21,833 nt of DNA from a virus, in the IMG/VR virus record IMGVR_UViG_3300023103_000065, positions 1-21,833 of that record. One strand, given 5' to 3'. Shown piece after piece: positions 13,673 to 21,617 of this stretch. The notes under the pieces were generated by a model that saw only the letters and a list, made by a program, of their open reading frames with translations, was not told the origin of the DNA and ran no database searches. The position numbers were made by a program, and so were the translations under genes. The stretch's first letter is position 1; the number at the start of each line of letters is the position of its first letter.

Positions 13673-14701
13673 ATGTACTTCACAATAAACTGGGAAATAT
13701 GGATAGGTGAGTACAGACTAGGCATGCTGGATAGTGTGGAGATTCATGAAAGTGTTGAACTGCTCGCTGATACCTGCACCATAAAATTGCCAAGTACATT
13801 GTATAATAAAGCTATTGCAGCAATAAGTACAAACGAAATAGAAAGTACAATAAGAAGAGGTGATAAAGTGACAGTTTGGCTAGGGTACAATGTTGAAAAT
13901 TTTGAGAAGTTGCAGCCCTATTTCGAAGGTTATATGCTAGGTATAACAACGGACGATGGAAGCCTTATTATAAATTGTGAAGATGATTTGTTCTTATTTA
14001 GAAAAGCAATCAGCGACAAGCAATTTAAAGCAACAAGCCTGGAACAGATTGCAGAATACATAGTAAACGAGACTGGTAGTGGTTTATTAGTAAACTGCAC
14101 ATACACCATGAAATATGACAAGTTTGTAATAAACAAAGCAACTGGTTACGATGTGCTTAAAAAAATTGCAGAAGAAACTAAAGGAAACATTTATATGCAC
14201 AAAAATGCCGATGGTGTTAGTGTGTTAAACATTCATCCTCCTTATGTAGAAAGGCATGGATATGTTCACTATAGCTTCCAACAAAATATTGAAAGTAGTG
14301 ATTTGAAATATAAAAATTCCGATAATCATGTACTGGAAATTGAGGTAGAAAGTACTGGCAAGGATGGCAAGAAAATAACCGCTACTGCTGGTAAGGCTGG
14401 TGGCGATAAGAAAATAATAAAAGCTCACGGACTCACCAGAGAAGCTATGCAGAAACTGGCTGATGAAACCCATAAAAAACAAGTGTACGATGGTTACGAA
14501 GGCGGAATAACAACATGGCTACTTCCTTATGTTAAACCAGGCTTCAGTGCAGAAATAGTAGATGACGAATACAATTTCAAGAATGGTATTTACTATGTAA
14601 AAAGCGTAACCACTACATGCAGTAGCAGTGGCATTGCAAAGAAAGTGGACATGGGTATTAGGCTTGGAAACATTGAAACACCTAAAGTGGCAGCACCATG
14701 A
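13673..14701 (+). CDS. Baseplate hub protein (gpD/gp27-like)
   Basis: A 342-residue protein. Its N-terminal part (INWEIWIGEYRLGMLDSVEI, then HESVELLADTCTIKLPSTLY and RRGDKVTVWLGYN) is the first barrel of gpD/late-control-D-type hubs. DDGSLIINCEDDLFLFRKAI follows, and the helical-to-barrel centre has TSLEQIAEYIVNETG and VLKKIAEETKGNIYM. The C-terminal barrel includes PYVKPGFSAEIVDDEYNFKN with GIYYVKSVTTTCSSSG. Three copies would form the hub joining tube and spike. The stop overlaps the spike gene start by 4 bases (ATGA). Confidence 0.82.
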   Translation: MYFTINWEIWIGEYRLGMLDSVEIHESVELLADTCTIKLPSTLYNKAIAAISTNEIESTIRRGDKVTVWLGYNVENFEKLQPYFEGYMLGITTDDGSLIINCEDDLFLFRKAISDKQFKATSLEQIAEYIVNETGSGLLVNCTYTMKYDKFVINKATGYDVLKKIAEETKGNIYMHKNADGVSVLNIHPPYVERHGYVHYSFQQNIESSDLKYKNSDNHVLEIEVESTGKDGKKITATAGKAGGDKKIIKAHGLTREAMQKLADETHKKQVYDGYEGGITTWLLPYVKPGFSAEIVDDEYNFKNGIYYVKSVTTTCSSSGIAKKVDMGIRLGNIETPKVAAP

Positions 14702-15204
14702 GCAAGTACGCAAAACTGGGAGAAGCATTAAAAGGGCTTGCGGCAGATGCAATTATAACAATGCCTTTAATGAACGCACAAGTTATAAGCATCGAAGGTG
14801 AAAGCTGCACCATAAAAATTGGGGGACTGGAACTTGACGAAGTAAGAATAAAAGCCACCATCAATGGAAACACAAACAAGTTGATGGCAATTCCAAAGGT
14901 TGGCAGCATGGTACTGGTTGGCTCGCTAACTGGTGATTTAAAGGACTTGGCAATAGTAGGCGTGGATGAAGTTGCAAAGATCATGTACGAACAGGATGGA
15001 TTGGTAATTGAAGTGGACAGTGAGACAGGCAAAATTGCCATAGCCAATGACGATGTAAATATGAAAGGCCTGTTCCAGCAATTGGCGGGCTTGTTAAAAC
15101 AGTTCAAAGTTTTTACACCAGCAGGTCCAAGCGGAACGCCACTGCCCGATACAATTACTTCAATAACACAGTTTGAAACCGATTTTAAAAAGCTTTTAAA
15201 ATAG
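14698..15204 (+). CDS. Baseplate spike protein (gpV-like)
   Basis: A 168-residue protein with an OB-fold segment at about residues 22-85: MPLMNAQVISIEGESCTIKI, VRIKATINGNTNKLMAIPKV, GSMVLVGSLTGDLKDLAIVG. Repeating beta strands (GLVIEVDSETGKIAIANDDV) typical of a trimeric beta-helix stalk follow, then a helical C-terminus (KGLFQQLAGLLKQFKVF). This is how spikes in Bacteroidota contractile phages look; I see no PAAR-type tip protein and no metal-binding His motif at the end. The spike pierces the outer membrane. It overlaps the hub gene by 4 bases and abuts the next gene. Confidence 0.78.
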   Translation: MSKYAKLGEALKGLAADAIITMPLMNAQVISIEGESCTIKIGGLELDEVRIKATINGNTNKLMAIPKVGSMVLVGSLTGDLKDLAIVGVDEVAKIMYEQDGLVIEVDSETGKIAIANDDVNMKGLFQQLAGLLKQFKVFTPAGPSGTPLPDTITSITQFETDFKKLLK

Positions 15205-15423
15205 ATGGCACTCAATAAAACAACATTGAAAAATGGTATAAAGGGCCTGCTTACGGACATGCGGACAAGGGGCACCAATGCAGATGAAGAGTTTGCAACA
15301 AGACTGAGTGATTTGATTGAGGACTATGTTAAAAGCGGCGATGGAAAAATAACAACGGCAGTGCTTGTTGCCGGCAGTGTACCAGTAACAGGAACAGCTA
15401 CAGTAATTGTAAAGCAACAATAA
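15205..15423 (+). CDS. Small baseplate-cluster protein of unknown function
   Basis: A 72-residue protein that begins on the base after the spike stop. The first half is helical (LKNGIKGLLTDMRTRGTNAD, then EEFATRLSDLIEDYV). The second half is a Gly/Val/Thr beta segment (AVLVAGSVPVTGTATVIVKQ), the kind of end that could join a beta-helix or barrel. I do not recognise a named family. Gene order (spike, this, gp25-like) suggests an attachment or adaptor in the baseplate centre. Its TAA shares a base with the next ATG. Confidence 0.7.
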   Translation: MALNKTTLKNGIKGLLTDMRTRGTNADEEFATRLSDLIEDYVKSGDGKITTAVLVAGSVPVTGTATVIVKQQ

Positions 15424-15746
15424 TGAGAGGTATAGGAATATTGATTGGCGATGATTATGCTCTGAAGGTTGAACCCATAAGGGACAGTACTGGCAAAATA
15501 GCCAATGGATTAAAAATTGGCAATAGTATCCTGCAAAATACTGGGCTTATACTAATAGCAAGCAAAGGCGAATTTAAAGAAGAGCCTGTTATGGGTGTTG
15601 GTATTGAAGGGGTGCTTTTGGACAATGACTATTTGGAGTGGAGGCGGAAGATTCGCCTGCAAATGGAACTGGACAGGCAAACGGTGAAAGAAGTAACATT
15701 TAACTCAGTAGACAATCTTTCGATAGATGCAGTATATAACAATTAG
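15423..15746 (+). CDS. Baseplate wedge protein, gp25/gpW-like
   Basis: A 107-residue protein of the size of gp25-type wedge subunits. It includes GNSILQNTGLILIASKGEFK, then EEPVMGVGIEGVLLDNDYLE, then MELDRQTVKEVTFNSVDNLS. The sequence 'Q...li..skGEfkEeP..GvGi...L..' followed by a helix and a final strand 'D...v..v.....' is the usual form of this lysozyme-like wedge protein in Bacteroidota phages. It sits in the wedge ring with the J- and I-type proteins and contacts the sheath's first ring. The start overlaps the previous stop; the end overlaps the next gene by 20 bases. Confidence 0.75.
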   Translation: MRGIGILIGDDYALKVEPIRDSTGKIANGLKIGNSILQNTGLILIASKGEFKEEPVMGVGIEGVLLDNDYLEWRRKIRLQMELDRQTVKEVTFNSVDNLSIDAVYNN

Positions 15747-16017
15747 TAACGGGCAAACATTCTTGGATTTGGCCATGCAGCATGCAGGCAGTGCAGAAGC
15801 AGCCTTTGCTATGAGCCTGCAAAGCAATGTACCAATAACGCAGGAGTTACAAGCAGGTAACCAGTTGCCTGCACCAGCAGTTGTGAGCGATGGAATAAGA
15901 AATGCCTTCGCAGTAGAAAAAGCAAAACCCCTTTCTATCATAATCACACAAGGTGAAGATGCAATGAACGAAGGCATAGGGTACTGGGTAATGGAAGATG
16001 ATTTTGTAGTGTCATAA
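15727..16017 (+). CDS. LysM-like tail protein (gpX-type)
   Basis: A 96-residue protein. The first 50 residues follow a LysM pattern: QYITISNGQTFLDLAMQHAG, then MSLQSNVPITQELQAGNQLP. That is 'G-Q-t-(hydrophobic)-D-L-A' start, an 'N' in the turn, and 'l-x-x-G-x-x-L-P' end. Tail protein X and similar LysM-type pieces link hub and tube or bind peptidoglycan. The remainder (IRNAFAVEKAKPLSIIITQG, then EGIGYWVMEDDFVVS) is unfamiliar. It overlaps the wedge gene by 20 bases, so the two are translationally coupled. LysM reading is by pattern, moderate. Confidence 0.6.
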   Translation: MQYITISNGQTFLDLAMQHAGSAEAAFAMSLQSNVPITQELQAGNQLPAPAVVSDGIRNAFAVEKAKPLSIIITQGEDAMNEGIGYWVMEDDFVVS

Positions 16018-16026
16018 AAAAAAGCA

Positions 16027-16911
16027 ATGGGCAAAACAGTAGCAGAAATAAAAAAGCAAATGACGGATGCCTTTATAAGCAATCAATCAGTAATTGATGC
16101 TTATAGCTTGACATCAGGAAAAACCTTTGAAGACGAGTTCAGCACCGCAAGTATTGAAAGCATCATTTTTTACTGTGTAGCTTTCGGTATGTATGTAATC
16201 TACTCTTTTTTTGATTTGTTCAAAATGGAAATTGATACGGCCATAACCAATTATACCCATCCGTCGCTAACCATGTTTGCCGAAAAAATGAAAACGTTCC
16301 AGTATGGAGACAATGTGGTGGCCGGAAAGGATTACTACAACAACACGGGCATGACAGATGCTCAAATTGAAGCGAAAAAAGTAATCAAGTATGCTGCAGC
16401 ATTGGAACAATCTTTCAGCAATGGAAGGTTTGGCGTTAGGATAAAAGTGGCTGGGCAAGATGGTGGTGGCAACAGGATGCAGCTACCCACAACAGAATAC
16501 AATGCAGCAAAAGCATTCCTAAAAATATTTAAGCCAGGTGGCACCTACTGTGAACTGACAACGGATGATGCCGACTACTTGAAACTGCAATTGAGGGTTT
16601 ACTACAACCCCCTTGTGTTAAACAATCTTGGGCAGCGGCTGGATGGAACAGACAATGAGCCATTGCAAAAAGCGATAGATAAAAATTTGAAAAACCTGCC
16701 ATTTAATGGAAGGTTCAACCTGACAGCCCTAACAGATGCCATGCAGGCTGTGGAGGGCATTGCAGACCCACGGATTTTAGTTGCACAGACAAAGTACGCA
16801 GCACTGCCATACAGCAATGTGGTAGATGAGGTTGTGCCAGATGCAGGCTACCTAAAAATATATGACTTGGTGAACGATTTACAAATTGAATGGATAGCAA
16901 AAAGTGTATAA
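16027..16911 (+). CDS. Baseplate wedge protein, J-like
   Basis: A 294-residue protein, in the size range of baseplate J proteins. It has a long helical N-terminus (SIESIIFYCVAFGMYVIYSF, then MEIDTAITNYTHPSLTMFAE), then a middle with VKIAGQD-type strands (FGVRIKVAGQDGGGNRMQLP). The C-terminal part (ITDAMQAVEGI-type helix, LTALTDAMQAVEGIADPRIL, then VVDEVVPDAGYLKIYDLVND) corresponds to the end of gpJ folds. Position between the gp25-like/LysM genes and the I-like gene is standard. An A AAA AAG heptamer also occurs near its start (16050s) but without a useful -1 frame, so it is probably inert. It overlaps the next gene by 8 bases. Confidence 0.72.
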   Translation: MGKTVAEIKKQMTDAFISNQSVIDAYSLTSGKTFEDEFSTASIESIIFYCVAFGMYVIYSFFDLFKMEIDTAITNYTHPSLTMFAEKMKTFQYGDNVVAGKDYYNNTGMTDAQIEAKKVIKYAAALEQSFSNGRFGVRIKVAGQDGGGNRMQLPTTEYNAAKAFLKIFKPGGTYCELTTDDADYLKLQLRVYYNPLVLNNLGQRLDGTDNEPLQKAIDKNLKNLPFNGRFNLTALTDAMQAVEGIADPRILVAQTKYAALPYSNVVDEVVPDAGYLKIYDLVNDLQIEWIAKSV

Positions 16912-17389
16912 CGTCTTTAACATACAATTGAGCAAGCTGAGGGAGTGGCTTTTGCCTACCATGCTTCGCAAACCAGTGTTAATGGCATTTGCAAAAGCTG
17001 CCTATGCACCATTGGTAACACTGCACAACGGCTTTATGGCATTTAGGAAAGCTAAGTTTTACCAAATAGAGATGAACTATCAAACCTGCTATTTGGAAAG
17101 CTTTTTAAATGATAGGTTCGACCCCTCGCAGCGAAGGATTTATATAGAGGATGCCGAAAGCAGGGATGGGACATTTGTATTTACAAGGGCAGAAGACCAG
17201 CCATTGGTAATTCATAAGCGAATTGAGAGCGTGCCAAGGTTTATTTATACAAGGGGCGAAAGCAATGGCGATATGCTGAACGACTTTATTGTGTTTGTAC
17301 CTGCCAGCGTAACATTTGATGAATACGAACTAAGGGCAATGATTTCAACAAAGCTATCTGGTAAAAGATATAGTGTGCAACTGTTTTAA
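16904..17389 (+). CDS. Tail protein I-like baseplate protein
   Basis: A 161-residue protein. The amphipathic N-terminus (QLSKLREWLLPTMLRKPVLM) is followed by an aromatic helix (HNGFMAFRKAKFYQIEMNYQ), then CYLESFLNDRFDPSQRRIYI as a conserved-looking core, and a beta-rich end (DGDMLNDF-type, MLNDFIVFVPASVTFDEYEL). I place it as the I-like protein because it follows J in the P2/Mu order J-I-H and has the 'YL...LN..FD...R.IYIED' form of the Bacteroidota version. It would link the wedge to the fibres. The next 61 bases hold no gene. Confidence 0.62.
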   Translation: MYNVFNIQLSKLREWLLPTMLRKPVLMAFAKAAYAPLVTLHNGFMAFRKAKFYQIEMNYQTCYLESFLNDRFDPSQRRIYIEDAESRDGTFVFTRAEDQPLVIHKRIESVPRFIYTRGESNGDMLNDFIVFVPASVTFDEYELRAMISTKLSGKRYSVQLF

Positions 17390-17450
17390 CCGCATTTACC
17401 CATTGAGCATCTTCTCCTAAAGGATAAGGGGAAAGGAAAAATTATTTAAG

Positions 17451-18293
17451 ATGAACAAGAGAATTGACTTTAGCAACTTAGGTGGTTACCCAATAGCCGA
17501 AGAGGATTTTGAGTGGATGCAAAGCAGCTACAGGAATGCCTTTGCAGCACTGTCTGGGTTGATTGGCAACAACACCATTGTAAGTGGCATGGTTGAAACT
17601 GGTGGCAATGTTACCAGTGGATGGCTAAGCATTAATGGCGAATTGGTACCATTTATAGGCGGCACCATTGGCACCGGCGAATTCATCATTGATGAAACTT
17701 CCACACCATTGGTGTTTGATGATGGCATAAGCAGGGCAGCACTTTTTGAAAGGGTAGCAAGGTTTAGTGCTGGAGGCACTTATAATTATGCACAACTTAC
17801 AAGGCCAGGTACCATAAAGGAAATGTGGCAAAGATTTGATGTCAAAGAAGTTGATTGTGACAATGCCTATATCGCTACAAATTTTGACAGTACAGGTTTA
17901 GGCATTGGCGAAAGAGTTGGCTGGCAAGTGTGCAACGGCCAACGGGGAACAAAGAATAGGGGAGGAAGAATAAGTATAGGGTATAGTGATGTAACGGTTG
18001 ACCCTGTTGATAATGTTTGGGATGTTATTTATAATACTGCTGGTGCATTGGGTGGAGAAAAAAAGCACGTCATAACTCAAAGTGAATTGCCAAATATCAA
18101 CCTTAGTGCGAATGCTATTGGTAATAGGGGCTGGCCAGATGGAAGTGGGGATAGAAACAATAACCAGTATTTATTGGATACGCCTGGCGGTTCAAATGGT
18201 ACAAAAAATATTATTGTTCCATTGGGTGGTTCCAATTTTCCACATGAAAATAGACAGCCATTCATTGTTACTCTTTTCATCCAAAAATTGTAA
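17451..18293 (+). CDS. Tail fibre protein with tail-collar domain
   Basis: A 280-residue protein. Residues 1-60 are an attachment region (FSNLGGYPIAEEDFEWMQSS, then YRNAFAALSGLIG). About 150-280 form a tail-collar-type domain: GERVGWQVCNGQRGTKNRGG, RISIGYSDVTVDPVDNVW, GALGGEKKHVITQSELPNI, and the end NFPHENRQPFIVTLFIQKL. The order 'W.vcNGq.Gt...GR..iGy', 'GG...H.it..ELP', 'h.NrqPf....fI.k' is diagnostic. The Gly/Asn-rich loop at about 225-255 is where receptor-binding diversity would be expected. It probably contacts the host surface. High confidence for the domain. Confidence 0.82.
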   Translation: MNKRIDFSNLGGYPIAEEDFEWMQSSYRNAFAALSGLIGNNTIVSGMVETGGNVTSGWLSINGELVPFIGGTIGTGEFIIDETSTPLVFDDGISRAALFERVARFSAGGTYNYAQLTRPGTIKEMWQRFDVKEVDCDNAYIATNFDSTGLGIGERVGWQVCNGQRGTKNRGGRISIGYSDVTVDPVDNVWDVIYNTAGALGGEKKHVITQSELPNINLSANAIGNRGWPDGSGDRNNNQYLLDTPGGSNGTKNIIVPLGGSNFPHENRQPFIVTLFIQKL

Positions 18294-18296
18294 GAC

Positions 18297-18764
18297 ATGG
18301 CCATAAAAACAATAGATGAACTAAAGGCGTTTTTTGAAACAGGCGACAAACCAACACAGCAGCAATTTGCAGATTGGCTCGATAGTTTTTTTCATAGGAA
18401 TGACGGAATTGGGATTCCCAATGTTACTGGGCTCATAGCTGCATTGGCTTCAAAGGCTGATTTGGTTGGGGGAAAAGTAAGGCAGGAGCAATTGCCTGAT
18501 AGTATAGCTGAATATGTTGGCAATGCAGATTTCTCAAGGGATTTTCCAGCAAAAAGTATCATGTACTCTCTTGTTTGCGATGCAGCAAATGATATTACCA
18601 TTAATGTGGGGACAACAAGTGGGGGCGATGATATACTGAGCAACTATTTTGTAGCTGCCAACAGTCCCGAACCGCTGCTATTAAACAAGTACTTTAAAAA
18701 TGCTACCACTATTTATGTAAGCGGAATAACAGCAAACATCTTTTTTAAATTTTTTAAATGCTAA
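18297..18764 (+). CDS. Short tail-fibre protein
   Basis: A 155-residue protein. The opening (TIDELKAFFETGDKPTQQQF, then ADWLDSFFHRNDGI) is a motif I associate with fibre proteins at the end of Bacteroidota phage tail operons ('L...FetGDkPTq.QFaDwlDSf'). A short KADLVGGKVRQEQLPDSIAE segment resembles the linker in fibre shafts, and the C-terminal 60 residues are beta-rich and end hydrophobic (GITANIFFKFFKC). It begins 3 bases after the collar gene and its stop overlaps an alternative ATG of the next gene. It could be a fibre subunit or a connector for the large protein that follows. Confidence 0.65.
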   Translation: MAIKTIDELKAFFETGDKPTQQQFADWLDSFFHRNDGIGIPNVTGLIAALASKADLVGGKVRQEQLPDSIAEYVGNADFSRDFPAKSIMYSLVCDAANDITINVGTTSGGDDILSNYFVAANSPEPLLLNKYFKNATTIYVSGITANIFFKFFKC

Positions 18765-18766
18765 GT

Positions 18767-20734
18767 ATGAAAACAATATTAACTGTAACTGCCATGCTTG
18801 TTTGCATGATGGCAACCGCACAGGATTTTCCTTCTATAAAGATTAGTGGATACAAAGTTGACGGCATAAGTAATGACAGTACAATAGCCAATAAAAGCGC
18901 CACAAAGCTTATTAGTGAGTGGGCAGCAAAACAAGCCATTCTCGGAAGGTATAACTCATTGAGTTTAAACTTTGCAAATTATCTTTCTGCAACAAGTTTC
19001 AATAATGCCATTAATGGTTCTGCTTTGCAAGTACCATATTTTCGAAGTGGCGGCCACTCATTGGGCGGAAATGCCGGATTTACCTATGATACTATTAATA
19101 ACACGCTTACTGTAGGTGGTAATGGATTGGCAGCTTCGTTTACTGGCTCTGTGAATATCAGTAAAAGTCTAACAACAGGCAGTAACCATAATCAAAACTT
19201 AGCTGGCGATAACATTGCTATTGGTTATAACAACGGAACAAGTTATGTTAATCTTGGCAAGGTAGAAAATAACAACTCGAATTATTTCAATTGGGTTGGT
19301 AATACATGGAAAACATATTGGACTGCTAATGACAATGCTGGCTATGATGCAGGAAAAGTGTTTGCTGAAATATACCAAGGCAAAATAAAAATCACTAATG
19401 GCCTGTCTGGTACCTTTTCAAGTTCGTTAACAGCCCCAGTTATTTCGAGTGGTGCAAATACAACTGCTGATTACAAGATTTGTAATTATGATAATGGTGC
19501 TGCATACATACAAAACGTATGGTTTAACAATAGTGCCGTACAAGTTGGTGGTGACGCATGGGGTGCAAATCCGCACGGAGCCATGAGCTTTCAAACAGGC
19601 AGCAATTATGGACTTCACTTGGGCACTTATGGTACAAGCCATGATATATGGCTAGATGCACCTAATACAAAAGTTTCAAATAATCTATATGCAGGTGCGT
19701 TCAAAAAAAATGGGTCGTCGGATAGTTATGTTTTATTGGGTGGTGGTGGTCATGCTCCGCTTTCTTCTTTAGGTGGTGGATGGAGCAAAAATCTAAATTC
19801 TATAGGTGACCATAACGAAGCTTTTGCTGATCACTATGAATATAATATAAAGGATAACCCAGAGGACAATTATAAGTGGTGGAAAGTTGACCCAATGCAT
19901 CATTTTACTGGGCAGGGTGATTTTGAAAATCATTATAGTGAAGCATATATAACAACAGATTTTCAAACACTAATTGCTCAAGGTCAGGATATGGCATTGG
20001 GTGATTATCAGAATACTATTAACGAAACTTGGTTAAAAATAAATTCTAATGACAGAAATGTCAGAGCAATAGTTGATGGTGCCCCTTTACTTGAAATTTA
20101 TAGTCCCTCAGATGGTGATACTTGGTTAGGAGATAAAAATGAAGCTTGGAACGGTGGATATATCCATTTCGATCAGGACCAGAATGCAAACTTACAAGGG
20201 GGTAGAGAAACTAAAGTTGGTGATTTAAGAAAAAATTTTAATGAGTGGTTTTTGAAAATTAATAGTGAATACGAATTTGTAACACTCGGTAAAAATAATG
20301 ATGTCACTAATAGTGAAGGGAGCATGGCAATAGGTCAAAATAACCAAATTACAAGTGGTGCATTTGGCTACATATTGGGTAGTGATGATGTGCTGGAAGG
20401 CAACGATGAAAACTACATAGTTGGCCGCAACAACCTGATTGGCGGCAGTGTTGACAATACCTACATATTTGGGTATGGCAACGAGGCAAGAAACGAGGCT
20501 TCAGACATGATGCTTATCGGATTTGGGCTAACGGCCGAAAGTGACGTTATACAGGTTGGCTATGGGGCCGATGCCCTCAAAATTAAAAATGATGGTAGTA
20601 TCAAAACCAGCGAAGGTTTTGAATGGTTGAAAATACTTGGCCGTTATACTCCTTATACAACACCATCACAAGTAGACTGGCTAAAAATAAAAATTGAGGG
20701 AACTATTTATTATATACCACTTCATCAAAACTAA
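18767..20734 (+). CDS. Large fibre/adhesin-like protein with signal peptide
   Basis: 655 residues from the ATG at 18767; an ATG at 18758 would add 3 residues. It begins with a Sec signal peptide: MKTI, core LTVTAMLVCMM, ATA before Gln19. The Cys lacks a proper lipobox. The mature N-terminus (IKISGYKVDGISNDSTIANK) and following Gly/Asn/Ser-rich beta repeats are typical of Bacteroidota fibre proteins. Related segments recur (INETWLKINSN and FNEWFLKINSE). About 515-605 is a left-handed beta-roll of the YadA-head kind (GSMAIGQNNQITSGAFGYIL, NYIVGRNNLIGG, YIFGYGNEARNEASDMMLIG). The end (ILGRYTPYTTPSQ, WLKIKIEGTIYYIPLHQN) is a conserved fibre terminus. It is probably the host-recognition fibre, or a surface adhesin if truly exported. 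Confidence 0.75.
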   Translation: MKTILTVTAMLVCMMATAQDFPSIKISGYKVDGISNDSTIANKSATKLISEWAAKQAILGRYNSLSLNFANYLSATSFNNAINGSALQVPYFRSGGHSLGGNAGFTYDTINNTLTVGGNGLAASFTGSVNISKSLTTGSNHNQNLAGDNIAIGYNNGTSYVNLGKVENNNSNYFNWVGNTWKTYWTANDNAGYDAGKVFAEIYQGKIKITNGLSGTFSSSLTAPVISSGANTTADYKICNYDNGAAYIQNVWFNNSAVQVGGDAWGANPHGAMSFQTGSNYGLHLGTYGTSHDIWLDAPNTKVSNNLYAGAFKKNGSSDSYVLLGGGGHAPLSSLGGGWSKNLNSIGDHNEAFADHYEYNIKDNPEDNYKWWKVDPMHHFTGQGDFENHYSEAYITTDFQTLIAQGQDMALGDYQNTINETWLKINSNDRNVRAIVDGAPLLEIYSPSDGDTWLGDKNEAWNGGYIHFDQDQNANLQGGRETKVGDLRKNFNEWFLKINSEYEFVTLGKNNDVTNSEGSMAIGQNNQITSGAFGYILGSDDVLEGNDENYIVGRNNLIGGSVDNTYIFGYGNEARNEASDMMLIGFGLTAESDVIQVGYGADALKIKNDGSIKTSEGFEWLKILGRYTPYTTPSQVDWLKIKIEGTIYYIPLHQN

Positions 20735-20745
20735 AATCAACAGAC

Positions 20746-21234
20746 ATGAAAGGAATCGTTAGTGCATTAATAATATGCTTTATAGCAGTGCAATCTTTTG
20801 GACAGGATTCGTCCTTCCAAAAAAAATGGGTAAGACTTGATAGTGCAACCCTTGCCAAGAGCAGGTCAAAGAAAAACATCGATACTGCATTTCAAAGAAA
20901 GCCTTACAACTGGGACAGCCTGCACCTAGCAGTCAAGAGAAACTATAGAAACTTGAAGGATTCTGTGAACTGTAAAATTGTTTGGGTAAATAATAAGGGC
21001 ATTACCAAAACGGATACGGCCACTGTTTTCATTGAAGCAAAAAATGTTAGTGCGGTTCAGAATTTCGGGCAGTTCAAAACCCTGCCTTATGGGTCAATAG
21101 AATTGTCAAATAGCTATGGCAGGATATTCTTGCAGCCACTTTGGAAAATTAAAAATATACTGTTAAATAAAAACAGGCAAAGAATTCATAAGGACAGGAT
21201 AAGCTCTTACGTCCTTTTAAGCAAAAAATCTTAA
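20746..21234 (+). CDS. Exported protein of unknown function
   Basis: A 162-residue protein with a Sec signal peptide (MKGIVSALIICFIAVQSFG before Gln20). It starts 11 bases after the fibre gene. The mature protein is very basic (KKNIDTAFQRKPYNWDSLHL, then AVKRNYRNLKDSVNCKIVWV) with beta segments such as TATVFIEAKNVSAVQNFGQF and an Arg/Lys-rich C-terminus (LLNKNRQRIHKDRIS). I recognise no family and see no enzyme motif. Location between a fibre and a holin-like gene suggests envelope or lysis-related work, or an accessory of the fibre. Function is open. Confidence 0.65.
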   Translation: MKGIVSALIICFIAVQSFGQDSSFQKKWVRLDSATLAKSRSKKNIDTAFQRKPYNWDSLHLAVKRNYRNLKDSVNCKIVWVNNKGITKTDTATVFIEAKNVSAVQNFGQFKTLPYGSIELSNSYGRIFLQPLWKIKNILLNKNRQRIHKDRISSYVLLSKKS

Positions 21235-21256
21235 CCAACCACTTCAATTAAACAAA

Positions 21257-21610
21257 ATGAACAAATTGATATTCATTGTGGCTTTACTTTTTTCTGTTGC
21301 AGCAAATTCCCAAGTAAACCAGCCAGCACAACCTAAACAATTCATTGAAGGCTTATCTGCCGATGTTGCAAATTACAAAGACACTACTACAGGTATTACC
21401 TATGCAAAGTTATATGCCGGGGCAACTGTTGTGAATATTGCAGTTACTGCACAGGGTTACCGTGTTGCCTTCAAAGTATTGTTCTTTGCAGATAAGGCAA
21501 GCCTAATGGCTGGAAAAAAAGAAGTAGTGCAGCAACAGTACATGTTTGCTGTTAAAGCCTACCCACTTGAGGCTGATTTAAAAAAGGCATTTCTATCATT
21601 ATTCAAATAA
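21257..21610 (+). CDS. Small exported protein of unknown function
   Basis: A 117-residue protein with a clear Sec signal peptide (MNKLIFIVALLFSVAANS before Gln19). The mature part of about 99 residues is Ala/Thr-rich and beta-like: TTTGITYAKLYAGATVVNIA, VTAQGYRVAFKVLFFADKAS, then GKKEVVQQQYMFAVKAYPLE. It might be a small periplasmic sandwich fold. No motif identifies it. It follows the previous exported gene by 22 bases and precedes the holin-like gene by 7, so the three are one transcript. Confidence 0.65.
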   Translation: MNKLIFIVALLFSVAANSQVNQPAQPKQFIEGLSADVANYKDTTTGITYAKLYAGATVVNIAVTAQGYRVAFKVLFFADKASLMAGKKEVVQQQYMFAVKAYPLEADLKKAFLSLFK

Positions 21611-21617
21611 TATCTTA

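Noticed and set aside
16045-16065. A AAA AAG heptamer near the start of the J-like gene
   Set aside because: No useful -1 frame follows, and AAA AAG is simply a common Lys-Lys codon pair here.
9122-17389. Reading the tail cluster as an extracellular contractile injection system
   Set aside because: There is one sheath and one tube gene, a frameshifted chaperone and a phage-type tape measure, with no eCIS-type AAA+ ATPase or toxin genes; phage-type organisation fits better, although headlessness remains open.
17390-17450. TCTCCTAAAGGATAAGGGGA-like stretch in the gap before the collar gene
   Set aside because: It might be part of a dispersed intergenic repeat, but only one imperfect copy is present and no stem is convincing.
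18130-18200. Asn/Gly-rich loop of the collar protein as a possible diversity-generating retroelement target
   Set aside because: No reverse transcriptase, template repeat or accessory gene is visible in the window.
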